This document shows positions 26,156 through 35,290 of a DNA stretch of 64,000 bases, in pieces. Both the position numbers and the translations under genes were made by a program. Below the pieces are notes generated by a model. It did not search any database. It was not told the DNA's origin and worked only from the letters and a program-made list of their open reading frames with translations. Position 1 is the first letter of the stretch. The number at the start of each line of letters is the position of its first letter. This stretch comes from Robinsoniella peoriensis (lineage in GTDB: Bacteria > Bacillota > Clostridia > Lachnospirales > Lachnospiraceae), in contig NZ_JTGN01000008.1 of the NCBI RefSeq assembly GCF_000797495.1, positions 186,001-250,000 on the forward strand. Direction: 5' to 3'.

Positions 26156-28241
26156 GATATTCAGTAAACTCAGAGATTATAATAAAAAGAATTATGTACA
26201 GATGGTATTCTGTGTGACCCTGTCTGTAATGCTGATTACCTCCTATGGGATCATGATGTCCAGTCCCACAGTTATGCAGGTACTTCCGGAGGGCGGAGAC
26301 TCCAGGAAACAGGCTTATATGATTTTTGCTATCGCTTTGATTGGATGCTTTATATTTACAATTTATGCTGCCGGTTTATTTTTTAAATACAAGAGCAGGG
26401 AAGCGGGCGTATTCCTGGCATTGGGAACTCAAAAGAGTCAGCTTCGGAATGCACTGTTTGCGGAGATCAGCATTATCCTTTCTGGTTGTACGGCGGTCGG
26501 TTTAGCTTTAGGGGCTGTTGTTTCCTACTTTATATGGCAGTTGTTTTGCATTCTTGTTGTAGATAATGCGCAGATGAAGTACCAGGCTGATGTCACAGGA
26601 TTTATCATCGGGTTTGTATTTGCAGCAGTAATGTCTGTCTGTATTATGGGAATGGCAGTGGGATTTATTAAAAGAACAAATCTCATGGATGTTCTGAACG
26701 ACCATAGGAAAAGTGAGCCGTTAAGAGATGTAAGTAAATTATATGGAATACTAGGAATTGTCTTTAGCATTATGGGGTTTGTGCTGGGATATCTGGTTCC
26801 TGGAATCGCTGGAGAAATGGGAGTACTTATGCCTTCTGTATGGAATGCAACCTATCTGCTTTCATTTGCAGGTATTTATATGGTAATTACCTATGCCATT
26901 GTTCATCACGAACGGGGAAAAAGACCCCAGAAATACTACCGGAATATCATTTCCTATAACATGATGAAATTTCAGGGAAAACAAACCGTTCGAAATATGT
27001 GCATTATTTCCCTGTTGGTAGCAGCCAGCCTTTATGCCTGCTTTTATGCTCCGGGTATGTTATCCGGTATCAGTGAGATTGACAATAATCCGGTGGATTT
27101 TTCCATCCCGTCGAAAGTATCTTTTGGAGAGGTACAGAAAGAAGATATTGAGAAGCTGGCGGGAGATTACCAGATCGAAATTACCGGTTACCGGGAAGGG
27201 AACTTTGCGGAACTGCTTGGAAGCGGTGTATTAAGAGACTGGGATGACAATAATAAAATGATAGAAAATTACATGGAAAAGTATGAGTACAGTAAATATA
27301 TGAGCGCCGGAGACTACCGGAAAATGACCGGGGATGATATTCAGGTGGACAGGGGAACTTTCTACCGGATCACATTTCCCCAGGAGCAGAACGGATTCTG
27401 GGATAAGTTTGAGGATATGGATTTAATCACGAATCCTGTAACAAAAGAGCAGATGAAAGTCAGGTTAGCAGGAACTATTGCATATGAAGCGTTAATGATA
27501 AACGGGGTAAACAGTTACATTCTGAATGATGAGGATTACCGGGAAATCACAAAAGAGCTGCCGGATAACAGACTGTATCATCAGATCTTGTTCAACATTC
27601 AAGATTCAGAAGCAGCTTTTGATTTTTCCGAAGCACTGTATGGTGAAATCCTGAAACGTGCGCCAAGAGAGATGCAGGTACAATCCGGATACGATGAATA
27701 TCAGGAACAGCTGGCCATAGAGGCAGGAGAAGAATACGGCGCGGACCAACAAATGGAGATGTCGCCGGACAATTCCGATCTTATGGGATACTGGAAGTTC
27801 TACCCCAATATGAAGGTCATGAAGGAGAAGACATTTTTCCAGACTAATGCAGTATTTTTCATGCTGTTCATCTATGTAGCAATCATCTGCCTGGCAGCGG
27901 TGGGAATCATTGCATATACCAGAAGCGTTACCATAGGAATGAATAACAAACAGCTCTTTGATGACCTGAAAAAACTGGGCGGCAATCATAAATATCTGAA
28001 AAAATGCATTACAAGCCAGCTTATGAAGATTTATGCACTGCCCGTAATTATCGGAAGTATTTTGATCTATATCTTCACCCTGATGACTTATAAAGGCAAT
28101 GATGGTGTGGTATCGTCAACGGAAATCTGGGCATTGGGAGTGGATTTCCTGCTGGTGCTGGGTGTGGGTGTGTATATGTATGTGGTTTACAGGGCATCAC
28201 TGAGGAAGATTGAGGGAATAATTGGGAATAAAACAAGTTGA
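26139..28241 (+). CDS. FtsX-like ABC transporter permease (BceB-like)
   Basis: This protein of about 700 residues has the BceB layout: membrane helices at both ends, an FtsX-type domain in the first 200 residues ('REAGVFLALGTQKSQLRNALF'), and a large extracellular domain (about 300-560). A final helix bundle follows with the second FtsX-type segment ('NKQLFDDLKKLGGNHKYL'). Several ATG or GTG codons between 26133 and 26148 could be the start, all overlapping the ATPase gene; 26139 is taken as a compromise. It should be the sensing/transport partner of the ATPase and of the divergent two-component system. Confidence 0.92.
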   Translation: MMTMNKIFSKLRDYNKKNYVQMVFCVTLSVMLITSYGIMMSSPTVMQVLPEGGDSRKQAYMIFAIALIGCFIFTIYAAGLFFKYKSREAGVFLALGTQKSQLRNALFAEISIILSGCTAVGLALGAVVSYFIWQLFCILVVDNAQMKYQADVTGFIIGFVFAAVMSVCIMGMAVGFIKRTNLMDVLNDHRKSEPLRDVSKLYGILGIVFSIMGFVLGYLVPGIAGEMGVLMPSVWNATYLLSFAGIYMVITYAIVHHERGKRPQKYYRNIISYNMMKFQGKQTVRNMCIISLLVAASLYACFYAPGMLSGISEIDNNPVDFSIPSKVSFGEVQKEDIEKLAGDYQIEITGYREGNFAELLGSGVLRDWDDNNKMIENYMEKYEYSKYMSAGDYRKMTGDDIQVDRGTFYRITFPQEQNGFWDKFEDMDLITNPVTKEQMKVRLAGTIAYEALMINGVNSYILNDEDYREITKELPDNRLYHQILFNIQDSEAAFDFSEALYGEILKRAPREMQVQSGYDEYQEQLAIEAGEEYGADQQMEMSPDNSDLMGYWKFYPNMKVMKEKTFFQTNAVFFMLFIYVAIICLAAVGIIAYTRSVTIGMNNKQLFDDLKKLGGNHKYLKKCITSQLMKIYALPVIIGSILIYIFTLMTYKGNDGVVSSTEIWALGVDFLLVLGVGVYMYVVYRASLRKIEGIIGNKTS

Positions 28242-28253
28242 GAAAATATAGGG

Positions 28254-28277
28254 GATATTGAATATCTGTGTTATAAT
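28254..28277 (+). promoter_or_regulatory. Candidate promoter region of the YesN/YesM genes
   Basis: A perfect inverted repeat GATATTGAATATC (28254-28266) is followed directly by TATAAT (28272-28277), a consensus -10 box, about 150 bases before the response-regulator start. No convincing -35 hexamer was seen, so the inverted repeat may mark an activator site. Confidence 0.35.
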
Positions 28278-28423
28278 ATAAAAAAATATTAGTGTGAGAA
28301 GGAATCTCCTGTTATCCGGGTGCGGACGATGGGAGGACTTCTTTGCGTTATAGTAAACAAAACAGGGTCAGTGCAGGGCTCAGGTATGCGGATGGATCCT
28401 TCATTTTACAAAAGAAAGGGACA

Positions 28424-30049
28424 ATGATGCTGGATGTTGTAATTATTGATGATGATAAAATTGTAAGGCAGGGAATTAAGATGTCTGTCGATTGGAACGG
28501 CATTGGTTGTGAGCTTGTTGGAGAAGCATCAAATGGAAAAGCAGGATTGCAGATCATTAAGGAAAAGCGTCCCCACATAGCGATTGTCGATATTAAAATG
28601 CCGGTACTGGACGGATTAGAATTGGCAAGGATTGTAAGTGAGAACATGAAGGAAACCAGAATTCTGATTTTGACCGGCTACAGTGAATTCGATTATGCCC
28701 GGGAAGCACTGCGGTTGGGTGTAAAGAATTATTTGTTAAAACCGGTGACGTCAAAAGAATTAACTGAGAATATATTGGAGATACAGAGAGAAATTAAGGA
28801 ACAACAGGACGCTTTGAGGCAGATGGAAGAAGAAAAGAAAGTTATGTCAGGTAATTTGGAGATCCTGAGGACGTATTTTCTGTTGCAGCTTTTTAGCAGT
28901 CAGGTTGTTTTTAATAATGAATTCTGGAAAAAAGCAGAAGATCTGAGTATTTCATTTAAAGGACCCGGGTATCAGGTTGTTATTGTGGACATTGATGATT
29001 ATTCTGTGATTGTACCATCTAACAGCAATGATCAGATAAAGAAAATGCATGATACCATCAGACAGGTGTTTAATCAGGTTTTTGCCAGTATCTTTGAAGC
29101 AGATGCGTTTTATACCCATGATAATTTTCTTTGCGCTGTCTTAAATATAAACGAATCAATGGGGGAGCTGCTTTTAGACAGATGTAAAACTATGCAGAAT
29201 AAAACGAAAATTGCCCAGAATACATCTGTTACGATAGCTTTGGGTGATGTACAAAAAAGTGTAGATGGTATTCCGGATTCTTTTACAAAAGCAATGACAG
29301 CATTGAAGACAAAAAGTTATAAAGGAAAGGGATGCATTATAGAATTTTCGCAGATTGATCTGTTAGAAAACAGCGGTACGGTAGATATCAGGGAAGAAGA
29401 GCAGCAGCTCATTGACAGTATAAAGATGCTGGATCTGAAGAAAGCATGCAGTATTATTGAACAGGTATTTGCTAAAATGCGAAGGAGCAACATTAGTTAT
29501 GAGCAGCTGAAAAACTTGTCGGTACGTCAAATAATTGTAGCGCTGATTTCGGTTGAGAACATGGGAGTTGATTTCCAGGACGTATTAGGCAAAAATGCCA
29601 GTATCCTGGATGAATTGAATAACTGCAAAATTATGGATGATATTCAGTTATGGGTAGAGGGGTTTATCAAAAATTTAATTGAATTGCTTCGTGTTATGAA
29701 TACATATTCATACAGCAATGTAGTAACAATAGCCCTCCAGTATGTGGCAGAGCATTATCAGGAGGAAGTAAGGGTAGAAGCAGTGGCGGAGAAAGTCTAT
29801 GTAACGCCAAACTACTTCAGCCGCATATTCTGCCAGGAGATGGGGATTCATTTTGTGGATTATTTAAATCAATACCGAATAGATAAGGCAAAGATTCTGC
29901 TATTAGATAAAAGGTTAAAAACCTATGAGGTGGCACAGCAGTGCGGTTATCCAAATTATAAATATTTCAGTTTTATATTTAAAAAATATGAACGGTGTTC
30001 TCCCCGTCAGTTTCGGGAGAACGCAGGTATTTCACAGCGTCCGGAGTAA
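28424..30049 (+). CDS. AraC-type response regulator (YesN family)
   Basis: The protein of about 541 residues has an N-terminal receiver ('VVIIDDDKIVRQGI', phospho-Asp in 'HIAIVDIKMPVLDGLE', Lys in 'YLLKPVTSKEL'). A long central helical and GGDEF-related region follows, ending in an AraC DNA-binding domain (about 440-540; 'VAEKVYVTPNYFSRIFCQEMG', 'YEVAQQCGYPNYKYFSFIF'). It is 25 bases upstream of its partner kinase, which is interrupted. YesN-type regulators normally activate the neighbouring CUT1 importer and hydrolase genes. ATG 28424 (or the adjacent 28427) follows AAAGAAAGGG; the longer in-frame option has no such site. Confidence 0.93.
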   Translation: MMLDVVIIDDDKIVRQGIKMSVDWNGIGCELVGEASNGKAGLQIIKEKRPHIAIVDIKMPVLDGLELARIVSENMKETRILILTGYSEFDYAREALRLGVKNYLLKPVTSKELTENILEIQREIKEQQDALRQMEEEKKVMSGNLEILRTYFLLQLFSSQVVFNNEFWKKAEDLSISFKGPGYQVVIVDIDDYSVIVPSNSNDQIKKMHDTIRQVFNQVFASIFEADAFYTHDNFLCAVLNINESMGELLLDRCKTMQNKTKIAQNTSVTIALGDVQKSVDGIPDSFTKAMTALKTKSYKGKGCIIEFSQIDLLENSGTVDIREEEQQLIDSIKMLDLKKACSIIEQVFAKMRRSNISYEQLKNLSVRQIIVALISVENMGVDFQDVLGKNASILDELNNCKIMDDIQLWVEGFIKNLIELLRVMNTYSYSNVVTIALQYVAEHYQEEVRVEAVAEKVYVTPNYFSRIFCQEMGIHFVDYLNQYRIDKAKILLLDKRLKTYEVAQQCGYPNYKYFSFIFKKYERCSPRQFRENAGISQRPE

Positions 30050-30073
30050 TGGGAGGTCAAAAGGAGAAAAGCA

Positions 30074-31831
30074 ATGGAAAATGAGAAAAAGAAGTCTTTT
30101 TTTGGTCTGAGTTACAAAGTTTTTATTTCAGCGATTGTGATAGCGATCCTCCCAATGATGATTGTGGGTACAATGTTATATGTTCAGTCTGCCAATATAG
30201 TTAAAAAAAATGAAAGTGCGGCAAAGTTAAATACCCTCGCTCATATCAGCACAAATGTACAGACAATTATGAATTATGTGGATGATCTGTCGGTGTTGCT
30301 GATACAGGATAATATTGTTCGGGAATGGCTTCACAGTGTTGAGGGGGGAAATAATAATACAGATGTTAAAAAAATAGCAGTTCAGCGGAGGCTGTCCTTT
30401 TGAGTGGGGAATAAAGACTATATGTCTGCCATTGGAATAGAAAGCCTGGGGGGTGATATCGCATTTACAGGAACTTACCGTAATAAAACAGCTGACAAAG
30501 CGTTGATTCATGATCTGGATGAGAAAAAAGGTAGATTAACCTGGGTTACGGACAGCGGGCAATGGGAGGATTTAAACCAGGGTGAAAAGACGATCTCTAT
30601 GGTGCGTAATGTGAATGATATTAATACCGGGAAAAAGCTTGCAGTTATGAGAATAGAAATCTTAGTTTCGGAGTTATCTAAGTTATTTACGGATGAAATT
30701 GCAGACGAACACAATCTGACCTATATGATAGACCGGAGCGGTAATATAATTGCGTCGGAGGATATCTCTAAGTTAGGGGAGAAAGCACCTGCTGAGGTGA
30801 TGGATGAAGCCAATGAATCAAGCGCAATGGCTGAAAAATATATTGGGGACGAAAATTGTCTGGTCACTTCGTATCAGATTACCCACAGTGACTGGATCCT
30901 GATTAATGTGGTTCCTACGAAGTATGTATTAAGTGACAGTGTTGTATTACAGCGTATTCTTACGGTAAGCCTTTTGATTAGTTTTATTTTATGTGCCGGA
31001 TGTGCCTTCTTATTTTCTAAAATATGTACAAGGCCCCTTACTGTTTTGGCGAAGAGGCTGAAAGTTATGGATATGAAACATATCGATGTTATTCCCTCTA
31101 ATGACGAGGTAGGGGTACTGGTAGAAACATATAATAATATGTCTGGTTATATCGAAAAGCTGACCGACGAACTGGTGAGAAAGAAAATAGAATTAAGGGA
31201 AGCGGAGTTTGCTTCCCTGCAGGCACAGATTAATCCCCATTCACTGTACAACAATCTAGATACGGCATATTGGCTGAGTCATATTGAAAATGCACCGAAA
31301 ACAGGTGAGATTATAATGGCGCTCTCCAGATTATATAGATTGAGTCTGGATAATGTAAATGAAATTATGACAATCACAGAGGAATTGGATTATCTGAATA
31401 ATTATCTGGTGATTCAAAAAATACGCCTGGAGGATACGATTGATTTTCAATTTGTGATTCAAGAGGAAGCAGAAGGATTGCATACGCTGAGATTTATTTT
31501 ACAGCCCATTGTAGAAAATGCGATTCTTCACGGAATTATTCCCAAAGGAGAAGCGGGAATCATAAAAGTGGAAATAATGATAAAGGGGAACAGCCTGATG
31601 ATTAAAGTTAGTGATGATGGCGTAGGCACCGACTGTGACAGGCTTAACTCAGTTTTAAATATCGACGATACAGAAGTTTCCGACAAATCGTATTTTGCTA
31701 TTAAAAATGTAAATAGCAGGATTAAAATGCGCTTTGGCGAACGATTTGGGCTGCACTATGAAACAGACAGTGAGAATTTTACGGTAGCGGTTATTACTCA
31801 GCCGGTTTTATATGATATTCCGGTTATATAA
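30074..31831 (+). pseudogene. YesM-type sensor histidine kinase interrupted by an in-frame TGA
   Basis: The frame starting at ATG 30074 stops at TGA 30401-30403 after 109 codons and continues in the same frame for 475 more codons. The first part has the N-terminal membrane helix (about 15-37) and the beginning of the extracellular sensor. The second part has the rest of the sensor, the second membrane helix, HAMP, a His-kinase motif 'AQINPHSLYNNLDTAYWL' and the ATPase boxes ('LQPIVENAILHG', 'DDGVGTDC'). A GTG follows the TGA directly and GGAGG lies 12 bases before it, so reinitiation is conceivable. The second part alone would lack the first anchor. The rest is uninterrupted, suggesting a recent mutation. 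Confidence 0.85.
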
Positions 31832-31845
31832 ACAGAAAAATAAAA

Positions 31846-31893
31846 ATACCCAGGATTCTGTAAAAATGTATAGAATTTTGGGTGTTTTTATAG
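31846..31893 (+). terminator. Rho-independent terminator between the YesM gene and the binding-protein gene
   Basis: AAAAATACCCAGGATTCT pairs with AGAATTTTGGGTGTTTTT, flanked by T-runs. A TATAAT at 31925-31930 then offers a -10 box for the importer operon. Confidence 0.8.
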
Positions 31894-31976
31894 TTTTTAA
31901 GGTGTTCGAAAAAATGAAAATCAATATAATAAGAGTTGTAAAGAAAATTAATGAAACAGTATTGGGAGGAAAAGAA

Positions 31977-33425
31977 ATGAAGAGAAGAGCAGTAGCAATG
32001 TTAATGGCAGCTATCATGACAGTATCATTAAGCGCATGCGGTAATTCTTCCGGGATTACGGAAGGTGCATCTAAGGCTGCAGAAGAGGTGAAGACGACTG
32101 ACAATACAACGGAAGCAGAGCCTGGAAGCAAAGAAAATGTTCAAAAAGAAACGGAGGAAGATATTACCGAGACACAGGATAACGGACAGGCTAAGTCGGA
32201 AAAAGGAGAGGATTCGAAACTTTCAGTTATGGTGACCTGGAGTAATGATGGAGATGTGGTAGCCAGAACGGGAAATGAGTTATTAGAAAAACTGCAGGAG
32301 AAATATCCGGATTTGGAACTAAGTGTGGAAGTAGTGGCGCATGACTTGTATGAGGACAAGCTGAAGACTTTGATGGCGACCAATTCTCTTCCGGATATTT
32401 TCCAGTCATTACCCGGGCTGATGCCATCCATGTATGACAATGAACAGATTATGGATCTGGCACCGGAGATTGCAGCGGACAGTGAATGGAGTGGCAGAAT
32501 GGATGAAGGGGCATTTAATGATTATACGTTTGATGATCAGATCTTAGGCGTCCCCCAGTCTATGATTGTAAGCAGTATGATGATTTACAATAAGGCAATC
32601 TTTGAGGAATGTGGAATAAAGGAGTTTCCAAAGACAGTGGAAGATTTTGAAGAAGCAGTAACAGCTATAAAAGATAAGGGGTATATACCTCTGGCTTGTG
32701 GAAATAAAGAAGGCTATATGATATCCAGCCAGATTATGCCAAGCATTTTGTTCCGGTATGCGGATTTAGACTGGTATGATAGCTTAAAAAATGGGCAGGG
32801 TGCAAAGTTTACGGATCCCTGTATGGTTGCTGCAATTACAGAATTAAAGAAATTGACGGATATGGGGCTGTTTAATGAAGATGTAAACAGTCAGGAAGAA
32901 CTTTTAGGAAATTCTTACTATTATGACGGAAAAGCGGCAATGCTTATGGGCGGTTACTGGGTTACCGGAAATGTAGTAAAGAATGCATCGGATGAGGTAT
33001 TGAAGAATTCAGATACGGCAATGTTCCCTCCAACCTCAGAAAAACCTGGTAATGGAAAGTATATGTCAGGAGGACAGGGATGGGGCGTAGCGGTAAACAG
33101 CAGACTGGAAGGCGCAGAGAAAGAGATTGCCATTGACTTTGTAAAAAGTTTGTCCGATCCTGACATACAGGCAAAAATTGCCGGGGAAGGTTCTATACCG
33201 TGTGCTAAAACTTCTGAAATTGACAATTCATCCCAGAGTGATCTTGAAAAGGCAATGTTTAAGATGTTTGAGGGATATGAAGTAGTTCCTAATCCTGAGA
33301 TACAGTTTAATGCAACATATGTATCCACTGCAGAGGATGGATATCAGGAGCTTACAATAGGTTCTCTTACACCGGAACAATTGTCAGAGAAATTGCAGTC
33401 TGCTTATGAAGAAGGACAACAGTAG
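31977..33425 (+). CDS. Extracellular solute-binding lipoprotein, family 1 (CUT1 sugar importer)
   Basis: The 482-residue precursor has a lipoprotein signal with lipobox LSAC before Gly-Asn. An acidic Thr/Glu-rich tether (about 25-85) follows, then a type II sugar-binding fold of the MalE/UgpB class ('DLYEDKLKTLMATNSLPDIF', 'AAMLMGGYWVTGNVV'). It collects an oligosaccharide outside the cell for the two permeases that follow. No ATPase is encoded nearby, so a shared MsmK-type ATPase is expected. ATG 31977 follows GGGAGGA. A hairpin after the gene separates it from the permeases. Confidence 0.94.
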   Translation: MKRRAVAMLMAAIMTVSLSACGNSSGITEGASKAAEEVKTTDNTTEAEPGSKENVQKETEEDITETQDNGQAKSEKGEDSKLSVMVTWSNDGDVVARTGNELLEKLQEKYPDLELSVEVVAHDLYEDKLKTLMATNSLPDIFQSLPGLMPSMYDNEQIMDLAPEIAADSEWSGRMDEGAFNDYTFDDQILGVPQSMIVSSMMIYNKAIFEECGIKEFPKTVEDFEEAVTAIKDKGYIPLACGNKEGYMISSQIMPSILFRYADLDWYDSLKNGQGAKFTDPCMVAAITELKKLTDMGLFNEDVNSQEELLGNSYYYDGKAAMLMGGYWVTGNVVKNASDEVLKNSDTAMFPPTSEKPGNGKYMSGGQGWGVAVNSRLEGAEKEIAIDFVKSLSDPDIQAKIAGEGSIPCAKTSEIDNSSQSDLEKAMFKMFEGYEVVPNPEIQFNATYVSTAEDGYQELTIGSLTPEQLSEKLQSAYEEGQQ

Positions 33426-33505
33426 TAACTGGACATCAACTAGTATAAAGTAAGCAGAAACAGCAGAACAGAAACAGTTGAACAGAAACATAAAATGAAT
33501 GAAAG

Positions 33506-33537
33506 AAGCAGGTAGGTTTGTCTGCCTGCTCCTTTTA
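33506..33537 (+). terminator. Attenuator-like hairpin between binding-protein and permease genes
   Basis: AGCAGGTAGG pairs with CTGCCTGCT around TTTGT and is followed by CCTTTTA. Such hairpins commonly keep binding-protein mRNA more abundant than permease mRNA. Confidence 0.6.
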
Positions 33538-33567
33538 TACCTAAAAATAGAAAAGGGGAAGTGTAAC

Positions 33568-34455
33568 ATGCGTAAAAATCCATTGCAGCCAAAGGGATAT
33601 AAGATTGCGCTGATGCTTTTAGCACCGGTTGGAGTTTATGTCTTCATGGTAATTATCCCAATCTTTTTTGCAGGATATTATAGTTTATTTAAATGGTCCG
33701 GTGGTAAAAATATGACTTTTTTGGGGTTAGAAAATTACATAAATATTTTTCGGGATGAGGCTTTTTGGATATCATTTAAAAACACAATGATTTTCACGGT
33801 ACTCATGGTAATTGGTCAGGTAGGAATTGCTTTTGTATTCACTTTGTTTTTTACAATGAAGTGGATGAAGTTTACAGAATTTCATAGAAGAATCATGTTT
33901 ACAACAAATATCATATCAGCAGTGGTAATCGGACTTTTGTGGCAGATTATTTATAGTAATCAAACAGGTATCTTAAATGAATTTTTGCGGTTGATTGGAA
34001 AAGAGGGCTGGATAAAATTGTGGCTGGATGATCCGAAAATAGTACTGTTCAGTGTGGCAGTCCCTGTAATCTGGCAGTTTGTCGGATATTACCTGGTAAT
34101 TATGACAAGTGCAATAGCATCTGTACCCAGAGACGTATTGGAAATGGCTGAGGTGGACGGGGCAAATGGTTGGAAGAGAAGTATTTATATCACCATTCCT
34201 ATGATATACGATACTTTAAAGGTTTGTATTATGGTTTGTATTGCAGGTTCATTTAAAGCTTTTGACCATATTTCTGTTATGACAGGCGGAGGACCGGGGA
34301 ATTCATCTATGGTGCTTTCTCTGTATAACTATGATGTGAGTTTTTCCATGATGAAGATGGGATATGGATGTGCTCTTGCCGTAACAATATTATTGATTTC
34401 GTTAATTCTGATTCTTGGCAGCCGTCTGTTGTTAGGAGGGAAAAAGTATGCATAA
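33568..34455 (+). CDS. CUT1 sugar ABC transporter permease (MalF/UgpA type)
   Basis: A 295-residue membrane protein with six predicted helices and the EAA loop 'EMAEVDGANGWKRSIYITIPM' that docks the ATPase. 'DHISVMTGGGPGNSSMVLSLY' near the C-terminus is also typical. ATG 33568 follows AAGGGGAAG; in-frame upstream codons lie inside the hairpin region. It overlaps the second permease gene by eight bases, so the two subunits are made together. Confidence 0.94.
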   Translation: MRKNPLQPKGYKIALMLLAPVGVYVFMVIIPIFFAGYYSLFKWSGGKNMTFLGLENYINIFRDEAFWISFKNTMIFTVLMVIGQVGIAFVFTLFFTMKWMKFTEFHRRIMFTTNIISAVVIGLLWQIIYSNQTGILNEFLRLIGKEGWIKLWLDDPKIVLFSVAVPVIWQFVGYYLVIMTSAIASVPRDVLEMAEVDGANGWKRSIYITIPMIYDTLKVCIMVCIAGSFKAFDHISVMTGGGPGNSSMVLSLYNYDVSFSMMKMGYGCALAVTILLISLILILGSRLLLGGKKYA

Positions 34456-35290
34456 TATAAGAAAAACAGGAGGGAAGATATTTCGTTTTTCAGTTAACGC
34501 GGTAATCATGTTGTTTTCGCTAAGCTGTATCCTTCCTATCATTTGGATGATTATATCCTCACTTAGAGAAAACAAAGATTTTATGCAGAATGTTCTTGGA
34601 TTTCCCCAAAATCCGGTTTTCCATAATTATGCTGAAGCTTTACAGACTGGGGATTTATGGCATTGTTTCCTGAATTCCGGTTACCTGAGTATTCTTACGG
34701 TTGTGTTGACTGTAATCTTTTCCTTTACAGTAGGTTTTGTGGTATCCAGGTATAAGTTTCCGGGAGCTCGTCTGATCTATTTGTTATTCATATCGGGGAT
34801 GGTAATTCCGGTATTGTCCCTGATGGTTCCGGTATTTATCGAATTTAAAATGCTGAATCTCCTGGATCACTGGTTTACGCTGCTGCTGCCCTATGTTGCC
34901 TTTGCCATGCCACTGTCTGTATTACTTATGGAAAATTTTATTAAGACCGTACCAAAAGAACTTGATGAGGCAGCTTTTATGGAGGGATGCGGCATATTGC
35001 AGATGATGTGGAAGGTGATCTTTCCTCTTTGTAAGCCGATAATATCGGTTATCGTAATAACTTCTTTTATCAGTGCATGGAATGAATATCCATTTTCTCT
35101 TATCTTGGTTGGAGAGGCAAAATATAGAACGATTTCAATAGGAATAAGGTTTTTCGGACAGGCACATTCCTTTAATTATACTTTGTACTTTGCGGCTTTA
35201 GTGGTAAGTATTGCACCGATTTTAATATTGTATAGTATTTTTAGTAAACACATAATTGAAGGAATGACTATGGGAGCAGTTAAGGGATAA
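34448..35290 (+). CDS. CUT1 sugar ABC transporter permease (MalG/UgpE type)
   Basis: The 280-residue partner permease has six helices and the EAA loop 'ELDEAAFMEGCGILQMMWKVI'. It ends in the family's usual 'GMTMGAVKG'. The ATG lies within the end of the previous gene and follows GGAGGG. The gene ends in TAA at 35288-35290, and the next base is the first base of a group II intron. The glycosidase gene further down was therefore probably the next gene of the operon before intron insertion. Confidence 0.94.
   Translation: MHNIRKTGGKIFRFSVNAVIMLFSLSCILPIIWMIISSLRENKDFMQNVLGFPQNPVFHNYAEALQTGDLWHCFLNSGYLSILTVVLTVIFSFTVGFVVSRYKFPGARLIYLLFISGMVIPVLSLMVPVFIEFKMLNLLDHWFTLLLPYVAFAMPLSVLLMENFIKTVPKELDEAAFMEGCGILQMMWKVIFPLCKPIISVIVITSFISAWNEYPFSLILVGEAKYRTISIGIRFFGQAHSFNYTLYFAALVVSIAPILILYSIFSKHIIEGMTMGAVKG

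Noticed and set aside
30401-30403. TGA as a selenocysteine codon in the YesM kinase
   Set aside because: No sensor kinase of this family is known to use selenocysteine, no clear SECIS-type hairpin was seen just downstream, and the position lies in a variable sensor domain. A nonsense mutation is simpler.
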